Part shown: positions 52,793 through 62,850 of the stretch, piece after piece
Position numbering within the stretch: position 1 is the first letter of the stretch
Layout: each line of letters starts with the position of its first letter
NCBI GenBank assembly: GCA_963422445.2
Contig: OY729512.2
Coordinates: forward strand, 4,960,001 to 5,024,000
Direction: 5' to 3'
DNA: 64,000 nt
DNA from: G963422445 sp963422445
Lineage (GTDB): Bacteria > Pseudomonadota > Alphaproteobacteria > Thalassobaculales > Thalassobaculaceae
The notes under the pieces: model-generated
Database searches by the model: none
Told to the model about the DNA's origin: nothing
What the model saw: only the letters and a program-made list of their open reading frames with translations
Program-made: the position numbers and the translations under genes

Positions 52793-54849
52793 CGCTCGAC
52801 TATCCCAATCTCTATTGCCAGATCCCGCAATGTCGCCAGAGTATCGTCGCCGACATGGATGAAGCGATCGATTCCCGCGGCGCGCCAACCCGCCTCCCGT
52901 TCGCCTGCCCGTCCGGCCAAAAGAACAACGGGCGCGCCAGCCTGCTTCAAGGCGTAGGCAACCGGTCCAGCTTCCGTGTCGTAGATGCTATCAGAAGAGC
53001 AGATCACGGCCAAATCGGCCCTGCCGGCCTGCCAGCTGGCGGCGACCCCGTCAAGGTCGGTTTCCGTCTCGAGGGCCTCGATACCTCCGGCGGTGAGATA
53101 GCTTTTCGTGAACATCGCCCGGGCTGTGTAGTCCGCCGGCGTCCCGAGACAGGCCATGAAGGCGCAGGGACGTCGGCCGTTCTCCGCCAGCCAGGCATCG
53201 CTGGCATCGCGCAAGTCCTCGAACGCTTCGCCGAGGCGGTGCGGCCTGAGTGCCGGAATTGTCACGGCTGCGCCGCGCAACGGCCGGGCCAGCGCAGCGA
53301 GGCTGGCACCAGCGTCAGCGGCTGCGGCAAGAGCGGCAATGTCAAGGTAATCCGGGACCGCCACGCCAGTTTCAGCATGCCCTCTATCGACGATCGTCCG
53401 CAGCGCGTCCTGATCGGTCAGCGCGACCGAACCGGCATCTTCCTCAAGATTCGGAAAGCTTGAAATACCGGTTAGTTGGTCGCGTCGTCGCGCCAGATTG
53501 CGTGCGCGCTCGTCCCATGCCGTTTCGATCATCGACGAAACCTTGCCGGAGAGCAATGCGGCACCCATGCCGTCGGCCGCTTCGATGTCCTGAAACAAGG
53601 CCCAGGCCCGGCAGGCATACTCGTCGCTCAGTCGTTCGACATAATAGGATCCGCCAGCCGGGTCGGCAACCCGGGCCAGCGACGCCTCCTGGACCAGGAT
53701 CGTCTGAATATTGCGTGCGACCCGGCGGGCCAGCGGCAATGGTGCGCCCAGTGCGTCGGTATGGGCACGAACGGTGATACTGTCGGCGCCACCGACGCCG
53801 GCAGCAAAACAGCTGCAGGTCGCCCGCAACTGATTGACCCAGGGATCGCGGCGGCTGAGATTGCGCGTCGCGGTAACGGCATGCAATCGCGCGGCCAGGA
53901 CATCGGCGCCACTGGCCTCCGCAATCCGAGCCCAAAGCCGGCGCGCGGCTCGAAACTTGGCAATGCCCTGAAACACGTCGGTCGTGACCGGTAGCGAAAA
54001 TGCGATCTGACCACAGGCGTCATCGATTTCGAGCCCCGCGGCGATCATGACTCTGAGGTGAGCGACCGCCGCGGCCATCGCGAAAGCGAGATCCAGTGTT
54101 TCGGTCGCTCCGGCGGAATGATACACGTCGGTGTCGATACACACGACCCGCAGTCCCGGCGCGTTGGCAACGCACCACCCGGCAAGCGCAGCCGCCGCCT
54201 TGAATTGTCGGTCGAGTGGTCCTGGCAACCAACCGTCCGCGGCAAGCGCAGCAAGGGGATCGAATCCCAGATTGCCTGTGAGCACGGCGGGGTCGACGCC
54301 ACGCCGATCCGCCAACGCCAGGAAGAGTGCGGCAGCGGGAAGCGCGGCGGCGCCGGCCTGTAAGGTGATCGCGGTCCTAGCAAGGTTGACGCCAGCGAGC
54401 GCCTCGGCAAGATCATCAACCCGGCGGATGACCAGCCCGTCCTTTCCGTGCCTGTCTTCCGAAAGGCATCGCGCTCCTTGATCGAGTCGCAGCACAAGCG
54501 ATTGGGCTCCACCGGAGAGATCGGCCCTAATTTCGCCATTCGCAGCCACCGGATCCGGTTGTGCGTGGAGTTGGCGGATTTCCCAGCCGTCACGCGTGCG
54601 CTGCGGCAGCGCGGCGCCACGGGTAAACGGCATCGCCCCGGGAAAGCCGGCCGGATCGGGACCGCCCGCAGCGTCTTCCCGGTGATAGAGGGCGTTGAGG
54701 GTCACGCCTTCATAGGTTGTCGTCGTCAGAACATCGTCAATCGATCGTCCGGCCAGCGCCTTTTGGGCCAGAACCAGCCATTCGTCACGGCCGACACGGT
54801 CGAAGTCGGCGGCGAGCGAAATGATGTCGCTGTTTGAAGCCTTGCCCAT
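52789..54849 (-). CDS. mutA: Methylmalonyl-CoA mutase, small subunit
   Basis: The 686-residue non-catalytic partner of MutB. It has the same two-domain plan but degenerate sites: GFPGAMPFTRGAALPQRTRD in place of the catalytic segment, PAGGSYYVERLSDEYACRAW, and a C-terminal B12-like domain (RPCAFMACLGTPADYTARAM) without the D-x-H-x2-G triad. Heterodimeric MutAB enzymes show exactly this division. ATG at 54849. First gene of the minus-strand set mutA-mutB-meaB-PLP enzyme; the stretch upstream (54850-55430) should carry the promoter. Confidence 0.92.
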   Translation of the reverse strand: MGKASNSDIISLAADFDRVGRDEWLVLAQKALAGRSIDDVLTTTTYEGVTLNALYHREDAAGGPDPAGFPGAMPFTRGAALPQRTRDGWEIRQLHAQPDPVAANGEIRADLSGGAQSLVLRLDQGARCLSEDRHGKDGLVIRRVDDLAEALAGVNLARTAITLQAGAAALPAAALFLALADRRGVDPAVLTGNLGFDPLAALAADGWLPGPLDRQFKAAAALAGWCVANAPGLRVVCIDTDVYHSAGATETLDLAFAMAAAVAHLRVMIAAGLEIDDACGQIAFSLPVTTDVFQGIAKFRAARRLWARIAEASGADVLAARLHAVTATRNLSRRDPWVNQLRATCSCFAAGVGGADSITVRAHTDALGAPLPLARRVARNIQTILVQEASLARVADPAGGSYYVERLSDEYACRAWALFQDIEAADGMGAALLSGKVSSMIETAWDERARNLARRRDQLTGISSFPNLEEDAGSVALTDQDALRTIVDRGHAETGVAVPDYLDIAALAAAADAGASLAALARPLRGAAVTIPALRPHRLGEAFEDLRDASDAWLAENGRRPCAFMACLGTPADYTARAMFTKSYLTAGGIEALETETDLDGVAASWQAGRADLAVICSSDSIYDTEAGPVAYALKQAGAPVVLLAGRAGEREAGWRAAGIDRFIHVGDDTLATLRDLAIEIGIVER

Positions 54850-55430
54850 GATGAGAATTCCTACTGATACCGGCCGTGAAAGGCAACTGCCGGCAGCTTA
54901 TCCGAGGACATTTTGGCAGGTTTGCCCTGCAAGCGCCGGGACGGCGGCCGTCGAAACACTCCGGATGGAGTCTGGCAAGCTACCGTGGCCGGTTCCGGTA
55001 ACAATCCGCAGCGGAACATGGATCGGCACGGCGGTACCGCTACGCTCGTCCCGTCGAGGCGGCGGTGTCATCCGGACGCGCCGATTCCGAATCGTTGCAC
55101 GGAAAGGAAGGGGAATTATATACTTGACTAGACAATGGCAGATCCGCACGCGAATTGGTCGCAATGGGCCTGCTACCCCGTGCCGGTGGCCGGGAAAACA
55201 CGCCGTAGCGACCATTTTGCAAGCAGATAAAGACGTTGTGGTGAACGGTGAGACCTCTCGTCAAGTTAGGGAATGTCTGAACAACCCCGTTTTTCCGGAT
55301 ATACGGATGGCGTGGCCCGTGGGGGAAACGCCAGAGCCCATCGGGGACGTGTTGTCGCGCCAGGAAATGGAGATTTCGATGCCCGAGCCGACCGTCCCCG
55401 CCGCCTTGCGGCGGCTGCGGACAGATTGAC
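54850..55430. other. Upstream region of mutA, no gene supported
   Basis: About 580 bases between mutA and the next IS element. Open frames on both strands lack motifs. It should hold the mutA promoter on the minus strand, but no clear -35/-10 pair or repeated operator stands out. Confidence 0.4.
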
Positions 55431-55436
55431 CCCACG

Positions 55437-56394
55437 TCAGGCGGTCGCGTCGCGCCCAGCGATGAGCAGATTGGTGAACCCGAGCAGCACGGCGATGCGT
55501 TGCGTGTTCTTCGCCAGCCTCCGATAGCGCACCTTCGCGTAGCCGAAGTGGCGCTTCACATACAGGAACGGATGCTCCACCTTGGCCCGAACCGACGCCT
55601 TGCGCCTCTCCGCCGCCGCCGGGCCCGCCTTGTCCAGCCCCCGGCGCTTGCCGGGCTTCAGCGCCACCTCCCAGTCCACGTCCGTGTCCCGGTTCTCCGC
55701 GCGCTTGTCCACCCCCTGATAGCCCGCGTCACCCCACACCTGCTCCTCGCCCCCGTGCAACAGCGCGTGCGCGGTCGCCACATCCGAGACATTCGCCGGC
55801 GTCGTCTCCACGCTGTGCGTCAAGCCCGACTGCGCATCCACCCCGATGTGCGCCTTCATCCCGAAATGCCACTGATTGCCCTTCTTCGTCTGGTGCATCT
55901 CCGGGTCCCGCTCGCCCTTGCGGTTCTTCGTCGACGGCGACGCGGCAATGAGACTCGCGTCCACAATCGTCCCCGTGCTCAAGCGGTGTCCGAGAGAGGC
56001 CAGATGCGCGTTGATCTCCTCGAACAGCGTCTCGCCCAGACCGTGCGTCTCCAGCAAGTGGCGGAAATGCAGAACCATCGTCTCGTCAGGCAGTGCACCC
56101 GAGAGGCGCAGCCCCACAAACCGCCGTACCGACTCCACCGCGTAGAGCAGGTCTTCCATCCCAGGGTCGCTCAGAGTGTAGAACAGCTGCAACCCAGTGC
56201 ACCCGCAGCATCACGCTCAGCGGATAGGGCCGCCGACCGCGCCCGGCCTTCGGGTCGAACGGCTCGATACGCGCCTCCAGTCGCTCCCAGGGAACCAGCC
56301 CGTCCATCGTCTCGAGAAAGACCTCGCGCCGCGTCCGACGCGTCTTCAGGTCGTGCTCCAGCTCCGCAAACGTCGCTTGCTCCAAGGCTCGCAC
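55437..56394 (-). pseudogene. IS5-group transposase, one-base frameshift
   Basis: A transposase of the classical IS5 group. It starts at a GTG (56394) with RALEQATFAELEHDLKTRRT and REVFLETMDGLVPWERLEAR, then GRRPYPLSVMLRVHW. An extra G (CCC at 56193-56195 on the plus strand) then throws it out of frame. Dropping one base gives HWLQLFYTLSD, the normal family sequence, and the rest is intact: YAVESVRRFVGLRLSGALPD, TIVDASLIAASPSTKNR, WHFGMKAHIGVDAQSG, VWGDAGYQG and VEHPFLYVKRHFGYAKVRYR. The surrounding element must span roughly 55425-56448, but I could not fix its ends. It abuts the damaged element D copy. Confidence 0.82.
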
Positions 56395-56448
56395 TCCACT
56401 CCGTCACCAAGAAACCAATTGTGACAAAGCCGACTTGTTCAGACAATC

Positions 56449-57911
56449 GAACCTCTTGCAAAATTCCTGCCCAGGGTCCGGTGAGGCCGGATCGGTCGGT
56501 TGATCCCGGTCACCTCTGCACCTGGAGGTCGGAATCCATGGATTCGCGGTGTCTCATCAGAGATGATGAGAACAAACAGGGACCTTTGTGGACATCGGGA
56601 CACGCCTCTCCGGGCCACTCTCTTCGAGAGGGCCGCGAAGGGTCGGCATGCGTTGTCGGAGCCGCGCTATGGGGCGGCGAGACGTATCAACGGGTCAGCC
56701 GCCAGGGCCAGGATGCCGAACATGAGATGGCAGGCGACCTTGGAATATCCACGGACGCGGACATGGCGCCCGCCACACTCATCCTTGAGGCGGGCGTTGG
56801 TCCTCTCGACACCGGACCGGATCCGGAACCGCACGGTCTCGGGATCGACATGGCCTATTGCACGCCGGGCCCGGACCTCCCGGTCTCGCTCCTCCTTGAG
56901 GTCCTTGTCCCGGCGCGGATTGACATCGATGATCGGCACATGGCCAAGCCGTTCGCTCATCTGGTAGATCTCCCTGGCATCATAGGCCGCGTCCATGAGA
57001 TCGTAGAGATTGGTCACACGCCCGGCGGTCATCATCGCCAGCGGGATCGCGACCTGGCTGTGGTGAGGACGGTACTCAGCGGCACCCCGCAGTCTGCTGT
57101 GTCGATAGGCAGCTTGTAACCGCGCCAAGCCTCCATGACCCCTTTGGCATTCTTCTTTGCCCCGTGATCGCAGACCTTCGGCAGCGCGTCGAGCATCTCA
57201 TCGAGATCCATCCCGTTCGCTTGCTGTTCGAGACGCCCAGGCTCCTTCGTCCTCTCCTCGCCCTTGCGGTTCGGCGTCCTGGCCTTCGGCGTCGGGGCCG
57301 GCGTCTCCCGGGCCTCGATGGCCGTCGAGTCCCGCGACACGTGGCCGATGAGCGCGTCGCCCAGTGTCTCTGCAACCAGAGCCGCGTGCATCCTCTCCGG
57401 AAGACGGGACTGCGACCATTCGGCAAACGCCCGCGAAAACGTCGCTTCACGCGGGATCTCCGCGACACGCGACCAGCCGCACAGTCGGCACAACGTCGGG
57501 TCCACCTTGAGCCTGTCGATCAGGTGGCGGGTCGTCGGCAGATCCCACACCGCCTTGACGATGACGCCACGGGCCAGCGCCCGGCGATCCTCCCGGGGCC
57601 GACCCGGACCGGTCCACGCCTCACCGACGAAGCCCTCCAGCTTGACGAGATCGAGAGCTGTCACGAAGCGCTTGTGCGTCTCGAGGAGAGGACCGACCGC
57701 CTCGGCCAACGCAGGGAAAAGGTCCCCTTGAAATCGGCGCCAGAGATCGGATAGGGTCGAGCCAAGGGTCATCGGGGTCACCTCCTCAGTATCTTGTTGT
57801 TGTGGAAACACAACAGACCACGAGGTGGCCCCGAAACCCAGGCCCTCGACCAACAAAATCAGCCTCGAGAAGGCAAAAAACCGGTCGGGCCGGCAATTTT
57901 GCAAGAAGCTC
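56449..57911 (-). mobile_element. IS5/IS1182-type element D, copy 3 (damaged)
   Basis: The same ends as the copies at 13520 and 44599, but 35 bases shorter. Two internal deletions are visible on the plus strand: 16 bases at about 57060, and 18 bases in the Arg-rich coding region at about 57268, removed between two CTTGCGG repeats. The flanks (AATC on the left, TCAA on the right) do not match, so the target duplication is absent; the left side adjoins the IS5-group pseudogene. Confidence 0.85.
56667..57775 (-). pseudogene. Element D transposase, deleted and frameshifted
   Basis: Starts like the intact copies (MTLGSTLSDLWRRFQGDLF) and keeps FVGEAWTGPGRPREDRRALA and HVSRDSTAIEARE. It lacks six residues of the Arg-rich insert (an 18-base in-frame deletion, PNRKGEERTK instead of PNRKRGRPRKGEERTK) and is thrown out of frame by the 16-base deletion near 57060, right after VPLSTVLT. 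The remainder, including LYDLMDAAYDAREIYQ and VERTNARLKDECGGRH, is read in another frame. Two catalytic residues are therefore cut off from the N-terminal part and the copy is dead. Confidence 0.85.
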
Positions 57912-58870
57912 TCAAAACAGTATCCGGATACTTCATCGGCCGAAGATATGCCTTCACAATTTCCTTTATCTGATCGTCATTCGATATTTCGAATAGAACG
58001 ACAAGATCAAATCACCTTAGCAGGGCACGATCCAGAAGACCGGGATGGTTTGTTGCACCGACAGACTATCCGTCGCGTTCCGTTCCTCCATGAATCCCGG
58101 GAACAAACTCAGAATTCTGCGCATTTCCGCGACATCGTTCGACGCGTTGCGATAACCGCCGACGGCGTCGAACTCGTCGAAGAGATAAACGCCGCGCTGC
58201 TGCGCTGTTGCATCGAAAACAAGACGTAATCTGGCCGTTATCTCTCCCATGAATCGGGCAAGCAATGCCTCCAACCGGATTACAAACAACGGCACTTTCA
58301 ACGCCCCGGCGAGTGCTTCCGCAGTGATGGTTTTTCCCGACCCCGGCGGGCCGACGAACAACATCCGGCAATTCGGCGTCTTGCCGTGTTCGGGCAGCCC
58401 ATCCCTGCGTATCTGTTCTCCATGAGATCATCAATCCAACTTCACGGCCAGTCGTACAATACGGCATCGTCAAGTCGATGCGACGAATCGCGTAAACCGC
58501 TTATGCACGTGGCTCCGGTGGCACACGATGTTGCCCCCGATGTCGACTATTCCCGGCACGCCAAACGCTACATGTGCGTTTCACCGGAGCCACGGGCATA
58601 AGCGGTTCGCGTAATTCAACCAGTTCGGCAAGATCCTCACGGGGGACCTCGAACGGAACAGCAATAGTCTGTCTGCTGGCGGTATTGGCGCGCGCTTTCT
58701 CCACCGCGTTCCGCAAATTTTGGGCCACACTTCGATGCCCTTGCCTCGCCTCGGCTGCCTCCGTCTGTAGAGCAATGGTATAAAACTGCTTTTCATCGCC
58801 ATCGGCCCTGCAGCGCAACATGGCGAGTATTTGTCTTGCGTTGGTCGCCGCTGCCTGCCACCTCCTGCCT
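57912..58870 (-). pseudogene. AAA-family ATPase, interrupted by MITE and IS element
   Basis: An AAA ATPase of the spastin/FtsH-like single-domain type. From about 58865 the minus strand gives TNARQILAMLRC, IALQTEAAEARQGHRSVAQN and VPFEVPREDLAELVEL. There the 111-bp MITE (58496-58606) is inserted. After it, in another frame, come MLFVGPPGSGKTITAEALAG (Walker A), LFVIRLEALLARFMGE, RGVYLFDEFDAVGGYRNASN (Walker B) and NDVAEMRRIL. A further frameshift leads to TNHPGLLDRALLR-stop-FD and then EIVKAYLRPMKYPDTVL, cut by element D at 57911. At least two frameshifts, one internal stop and two insertions. Confidence 0.78.
58496..58606 (+). repeat. 111-bp MITE-like inverted-repeat element, copy 2
   Basis: The second copy of the element at 8615-8725, in opposite orientation and of identical length. 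Terminal arms are 58496-58520 and 58582-58606 (one mismatch). A perfect 8-bp duplication, TCGCGTAA, flanks it at 58488-58495 and 58607-58614. It interrupts the AAA ATPase pseudogene. The two copies differ at only a handful of internal positions. Confidence 0.9.
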
Positions 58871-59153
58871 CTTGACCCGGTTTCCAGACGATTATCGCAG
58901 CAACATGGGTGCTGGCTAATCTGATGAACGTGCCGCCATTCGCTCACAAGCATGCGATTTCGTCCCGATCAACCGCAGGACGTGGTCGCGGCGCATGCAA
59001 AACAGAAGACGATGGTTTCGCGGTGCAGTCATGCACACCGACATGCCCCGAGCGCCGCTAGACCGCTGTCGGATAGGTGCGCGCGATCTCGGTTGCAGCC
59101 GTGCCGGTCAGGCGCCAGACCGGATCAGGGCCGGCGAAAGGGCCGCGCGGCTG

Positions 59154-60335
59154 TCAATCATCGCCCGCCCCAGCTGGTTCGGCTGCCGCCGGACGTCCCG
59201 GCAAGGCAGCGACCGCGAGCGTGATCGCCACGGCGGCCCCGGCAGCAATCGTGAACATCAACGGGAAACCGCCGCCGAATTCGTAAAGCCAAGATATCGA
59301 GGGAACCGCGGCCGCCGACACCGTGAACGACAGAACGTACTTCACCGAAAACACCCGGCCGCGCCAGGCATCCGGCGTATGCCGGGCGATCAGCGTGTCG
59401 TTGATCGGGATCTGCCCGAACACCAAGATCATCACAATCACGGCGACCGCCACCATCAGCCATCCCGATGCCGATACCGCGACATAAAGCGCAACCGCCT
59501 GCCCCGCCATCAGTCCAAGAAAAATCGGCTTGATCGAATATCTGTCGATCGCGCGGCCGACCACCACCTGTGTGAATGCCGCGGTCGCGTAGACGAGCGA
59601 CGCAATCGCTCCGACTTCGGTCGCCGACATTGCGAAATCGGCAAGCCGGTCGTCCAGAACCTTCGGCAGCGATACCGTCATCGCGTTGAAGATAAAGCCG
59701 CCGATCGTCGTGGTCAGGAACACCACTGCCAGTACGCGCTTCCAGTCAAGCGACGGCGTTGTCCCGCCCCGCTTCGCCCCGCCACCGGCAAGGCGGCCCG
59801 CGCGGATGATACGAACCCAGCCGATCCCGAGCAGGATCGAAGCGCCGCCGGCAACAAAAAACGCTTCCCGCCATCCTGCCAGATCAGCGAATGCGCCGAT
59901 CGAGAGCGCGGATGCGGCCACCCCCATATTACCCCAGACGCCGTTGACCCCCAACCTGCGGCCGACATCACCCTCGCCCTGTGATACCATCGCGAGGCCG
60001 ACCGGGTGATAGATTGCGGCAAACATGCCAACCAGGGTCAGTGTTGCCGCAATCTGCCAAGACGCCTGAGCAAGGCCGGTCGCGATCATCGCGCAACCGA
60101 TGCCGAAGAAGAATACGGTCATCATCGCTTCCCGGCTGAACCGGTCGGCCAGCCAGCCCGCCGGCAACGAGAAGGCACCAAAGGCAATAAAACTACCAGT
60201 TGCCAGCGTCAGCAACTCACCGTAGCTCGCGCCCAGATCAGCGGCCGCCAGGGCGGCGACGGCCGGGAACATCAGCATGAACAGATGATCGACGGCGTGC
60301 CCGAGATTGAGAAACAGGAAACGCGAATACGGCAT
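59154..60335 (-). CDS. MFS transporter
   Basis: A 393-residue major-facilitator protein with about 12 hydrophobic segments. The segments are regularly spaced; the loop 2-3 motif is GWLADRFSREAMMTV, and the helix 4-5 region has TLVGMFAAIYHPVGLAMVS. VNGVWGNMGVAASALSIGAF and the second-half GWLADR-like VVGRAIDRYSIKPI also fit. The region LFAAIYHPVG recalls fosmidomycin-resistance-type (Fsr) members, but the substrate cannot be assigned. ATG at 60335 with GGGAGA upstream; the ATG-like start at 60362 is less likely. No neighbouring gene helps to define the role. Confidence 0.88.
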   Translation of the reverse strand: MPYSRFLFLNLGHAVDHLFMLMFPAVAALAAADLGASYGELLTLATGSFIAFGAFSLPAGWLADRFSREAMMTVFFFGIGCAMIATGLAQASWQIAATLTLVGMFAAIYHPVGLAMVSQGEGDVGRRLGVNGVWGNMGVAASALSIGAFADLAGWREAFFVAGGASILLGIGWVRIIRAGRLAGGGAKRGGTTPSLDWKRVLAVVFLTTTIGGFIFNAMTVSLPKVLDDRLADFAMSATEVGAIASLVYATAAFTQVVVGRAIDRYSIKPIFLGLMAGQAVALYVAVSASGWLMVAVAVIVMILVFGQIPINDTLIARHTPDAWRGRVFSVKYVLSFTVSAAAVPSISWLYEFGGGFPLMFTIAAGAAVAITLAVAALPGRPAAAEPAGAGDD

Positions 60336-61487
60336 GAAGTCTCCCGGATGCGACCTTCCCACATCTTGATCGTAAGATCATCATCATCGCATAGTAGACT
60401 GTTCTTGTCATGCAATCCGTCAAATTCGGCAAGACGGGTCCACGAGCGTTTCCGGGGCCCATCATAAGCATTCGGTCATGCACATGGGCATCGATGTGAA
60501 TATCGTTCGGCTTGAGATGGCCGCCCTGTCATGTCGGATAGCATCGATGGTGTCAGGGACGGAGTCCCAAAACTGTACCGCCTTGATGCCGGCCGAAACA
60601 GTTCCGCATTCTGCAATTGCAGGAACGACACGGTCCCAACGCTATTCGGCTCCGTTTTTTGCAATGACTTCGATCACAAACGCGATAACGCGGTCAACTT
60701 CGCAATAGAAAGCCACGGCGCTCTGGATCAATGGAATTCAGCGGGAATGGACTGAATGTTCTACCACAATCAGGTGATGGATATCTCTGGGCTTGAACGG
60801 GACGGCCATGCTGGGTTGTGTGCCCGACAGAAGGCGCTCGGCATTGAACGCGAATGCTGCAAAGCGAAGACAAGGGATACCGGCGTCGAGGCCCGCTGCC
60901 CGCTGAACTTGGTCGCTCCCTGCGACGCCGGCCCCGAGAGTTCCGCAAACGGGTCCGCTGCAACTGGCATATCCGAAATCGCGGCCGTAACGTCCGCGAC
61001 ACCTCCCGCGACGAAGAGTAAGGACCGTGTTTACGGAAGATACCTCCCCGGCGACCTCTCCTGCGTGTCGAATGTCGCGATCTCTATCGTGAACTACGAG
61101 CGGAGGTTCCAGATCTTGCCGCGCACCGCCAGAAAACCAGGTTCTGACAAAACCTGTGAGGTCCCTTCTCCCACGGCGATCCCATGCTAAATTTGAGCGT
61201 CGGTCGAGCGGCGCTTTGACAACATACAGCGAAGTCATTTTCACAATTTAGTCCGTAAACAAGTCGCCGGAGAAACGGGTTTTTCTCTCTTTTTTTGGCA
61301 AGAATCCATATCGCCAAACTCTTGTCATGAACTCGCTGTTTATAGCGTGGGGTCATTGTGTTCAGTCGGGACCCCGCCATTGCAATATTAAGATTTTTTC
61401 TATTATCCCCGCGGTGGAGATCGCGATATGGTTATTCTCGACAGCCAATTCGGTCCTGAATATTCTGGCGTGAAATACAGCGCGCTA
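60336..61487. other. Gene-poor stretch with a possible racemase-like remnant
   Basis: About 1150 bases. On the minus strand between 61200 and 60740 several frames contain protein-like pieces, such as FGYASCSGPVCG and VQRAAGLDAGIPCLRF with MAVPFKPRDIHHLIV. These recall the Asp/Glu racemase and maleate isomerase superfamily around its first catalytic Cys, but no continuous gene exists. The rest is unassigned; 61160-61480 is more AT-rich than its surroundings. Confidence 0.3.
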
Positions 61488-62567
61488 GTGGATTGATTCC
61501 AAATTTTGGACCCCTCTTTTTCTTGCGGCGATGATGGTATCGGGATCGGCGGTCCAGACGAAGGGCTTGGCTTCGGTGGTGTTGTGTTCGTCGATGACGC
61601 GGCGGATGGCATCCTGGAGTTCGCGTACGGGGCGGAAGACGCCGTATTTGAGACGGCGTCGTGTCAGCTTGGCGAAGACGCCTTCGAGCGCGTTCAGCCA
61701 CGCGCTCGAGGTGGGGGTGACGTGGAAGGTCCAGCGCGGATGGCGTGCGAGCCAGACCTGGACGTCCTTGTGCTTGTGAGTGGCGTCGTTGTCGAGGATG
61801 GCATGGACCGGGACGCCGGCGGGTATCGTGCGCGCGATGCGGTTGAGGCATCTCGGGAACGCCTGGTGGCGATGCCGACTGGCGTGCTGGCCGCTGACCG
61901 TGCCGTCGAGAACGGTCAGGGCGGCAAACAGCGTCGTCGTGCCGTTGCGCTTTGAATCATGTGTCATGGTGGCGCCGCGGCCTTTCTTTAGCGGCAGGCC
62001 GGGCTGTGTGCGGTCAAGTGCCTGAATTTGCGACCTGTCATCGATCGACAGCACGACCGCGTGAGCCGGTGGCGCAACGGAGAGGCCGACGATGTCGGTC
62101 AGCGTCTCGAGGCAGGCGGGATCGTTCGAAAGCGTGAACGGCCGCCAGCGGTGCGGCATCAGGCCATGCGCCTGCCAGACCGCCCAGACCCTCGAAGCGG
62201 CACCCCCACAGCCTTCGCCATCGCCCGCAGCGTCCAGTGGGTCGCCGCGTGAGGCGGCGGGGTGTGGGTCAACCTTACGATCTTCGCCTCTGGCTCAGGA
62301 GCCAGAGGCGTCTTGCCCGGCGGACGCGTCTTGTCCCGCAGAAGTCCGTCCACACCGTCTTCCATAGAAGCGGTCCTGCCAGCGCCAGACACTGTTCTTC
62401 GCCTTGCCGGTCTCTCTCATGATGGCCATCCTGCCGAGCCCATCGTCGCTCAGAAGAACGATGCGCGCCCGCCAGACGTGCGTCTGCGGGCTCTTCGGGT
62501 CCGGGACAACCGTTTCAAGGCGATGCCGGTCGCCTGAAGTGAGTGTGAATGAAACACCAAGGCGCAT
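61485..62567 (-). pseudogene. IS630-family transposase, frameshifted
   Basis: Reads MRLGVSFTLTSGDRHRLETV, VWRARIVLLSDDGLGRMAIM and KNSVWRWQDRF in the first frame from ATG 62567. It shifts near 62380 to EDGVDGLLRDKTRPPGKTPL and THWTLRAMAKAVGV, then shifts again near 62190 to LMPHRWRPFTLSNDPACLET. The last frame keeps the whole DDE domain: LSIDDRSQIQALDRTQPGLP, ILDNDATHKHKDVQVWL and SSAWLNALEGVFAKLTRR. The stop uses the TA target site. The two shifts separate the DNA-binding from the catalytic part. Confidence 0.82.
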
Positions 62568-62636
62568 CTTGCAGACCTCCGTGATCGACAAATCAGAAGA
62601 ACACAATAATGGATATATCTGTAGAGATCAATACAC
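61488..62636 (-). mobile_element. IS630-family element, second type (1149 bp, decayed)
   Basis: Bounded by TA at 61486-61487 and 62637-62638, with inverted ends GTGGATTGATTCC at the left and GTGTATTGATC read from the right. The bases outside the two TAs, CGC and GCG, are complementary. It carries a frameshifted IS630 transposase on the minus strand. It is unrelated in sequence detail to the copies at 359 and 11549. Confidence 0.85.
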
Positions 62637-62850
62637 TAGCGGGGAGACGCCACCGGTGTCATGTCCTGCGACAGCACTCTTGTTGATGTCGAAATCGCTC
62701 GGCCGCCGAAAATAAGGAGAAGTTCCTGCTCCACAGAACGGGTCCGATGCATTACCGTTTCGAGCTTGGCACCGCGGCTGCGCGTTCGCCCGGTTCGCTT
62801 GCGGCCGGACACCGACAGGATTTCACCCGGGTCATCTGAGGGAGCAGACC

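Noticed and set aside
55500..57119. 539-codon plus-strand open frame
   Set aside because: Antisense to two broken transposases; Arg/Leu-rich translation without motifs.
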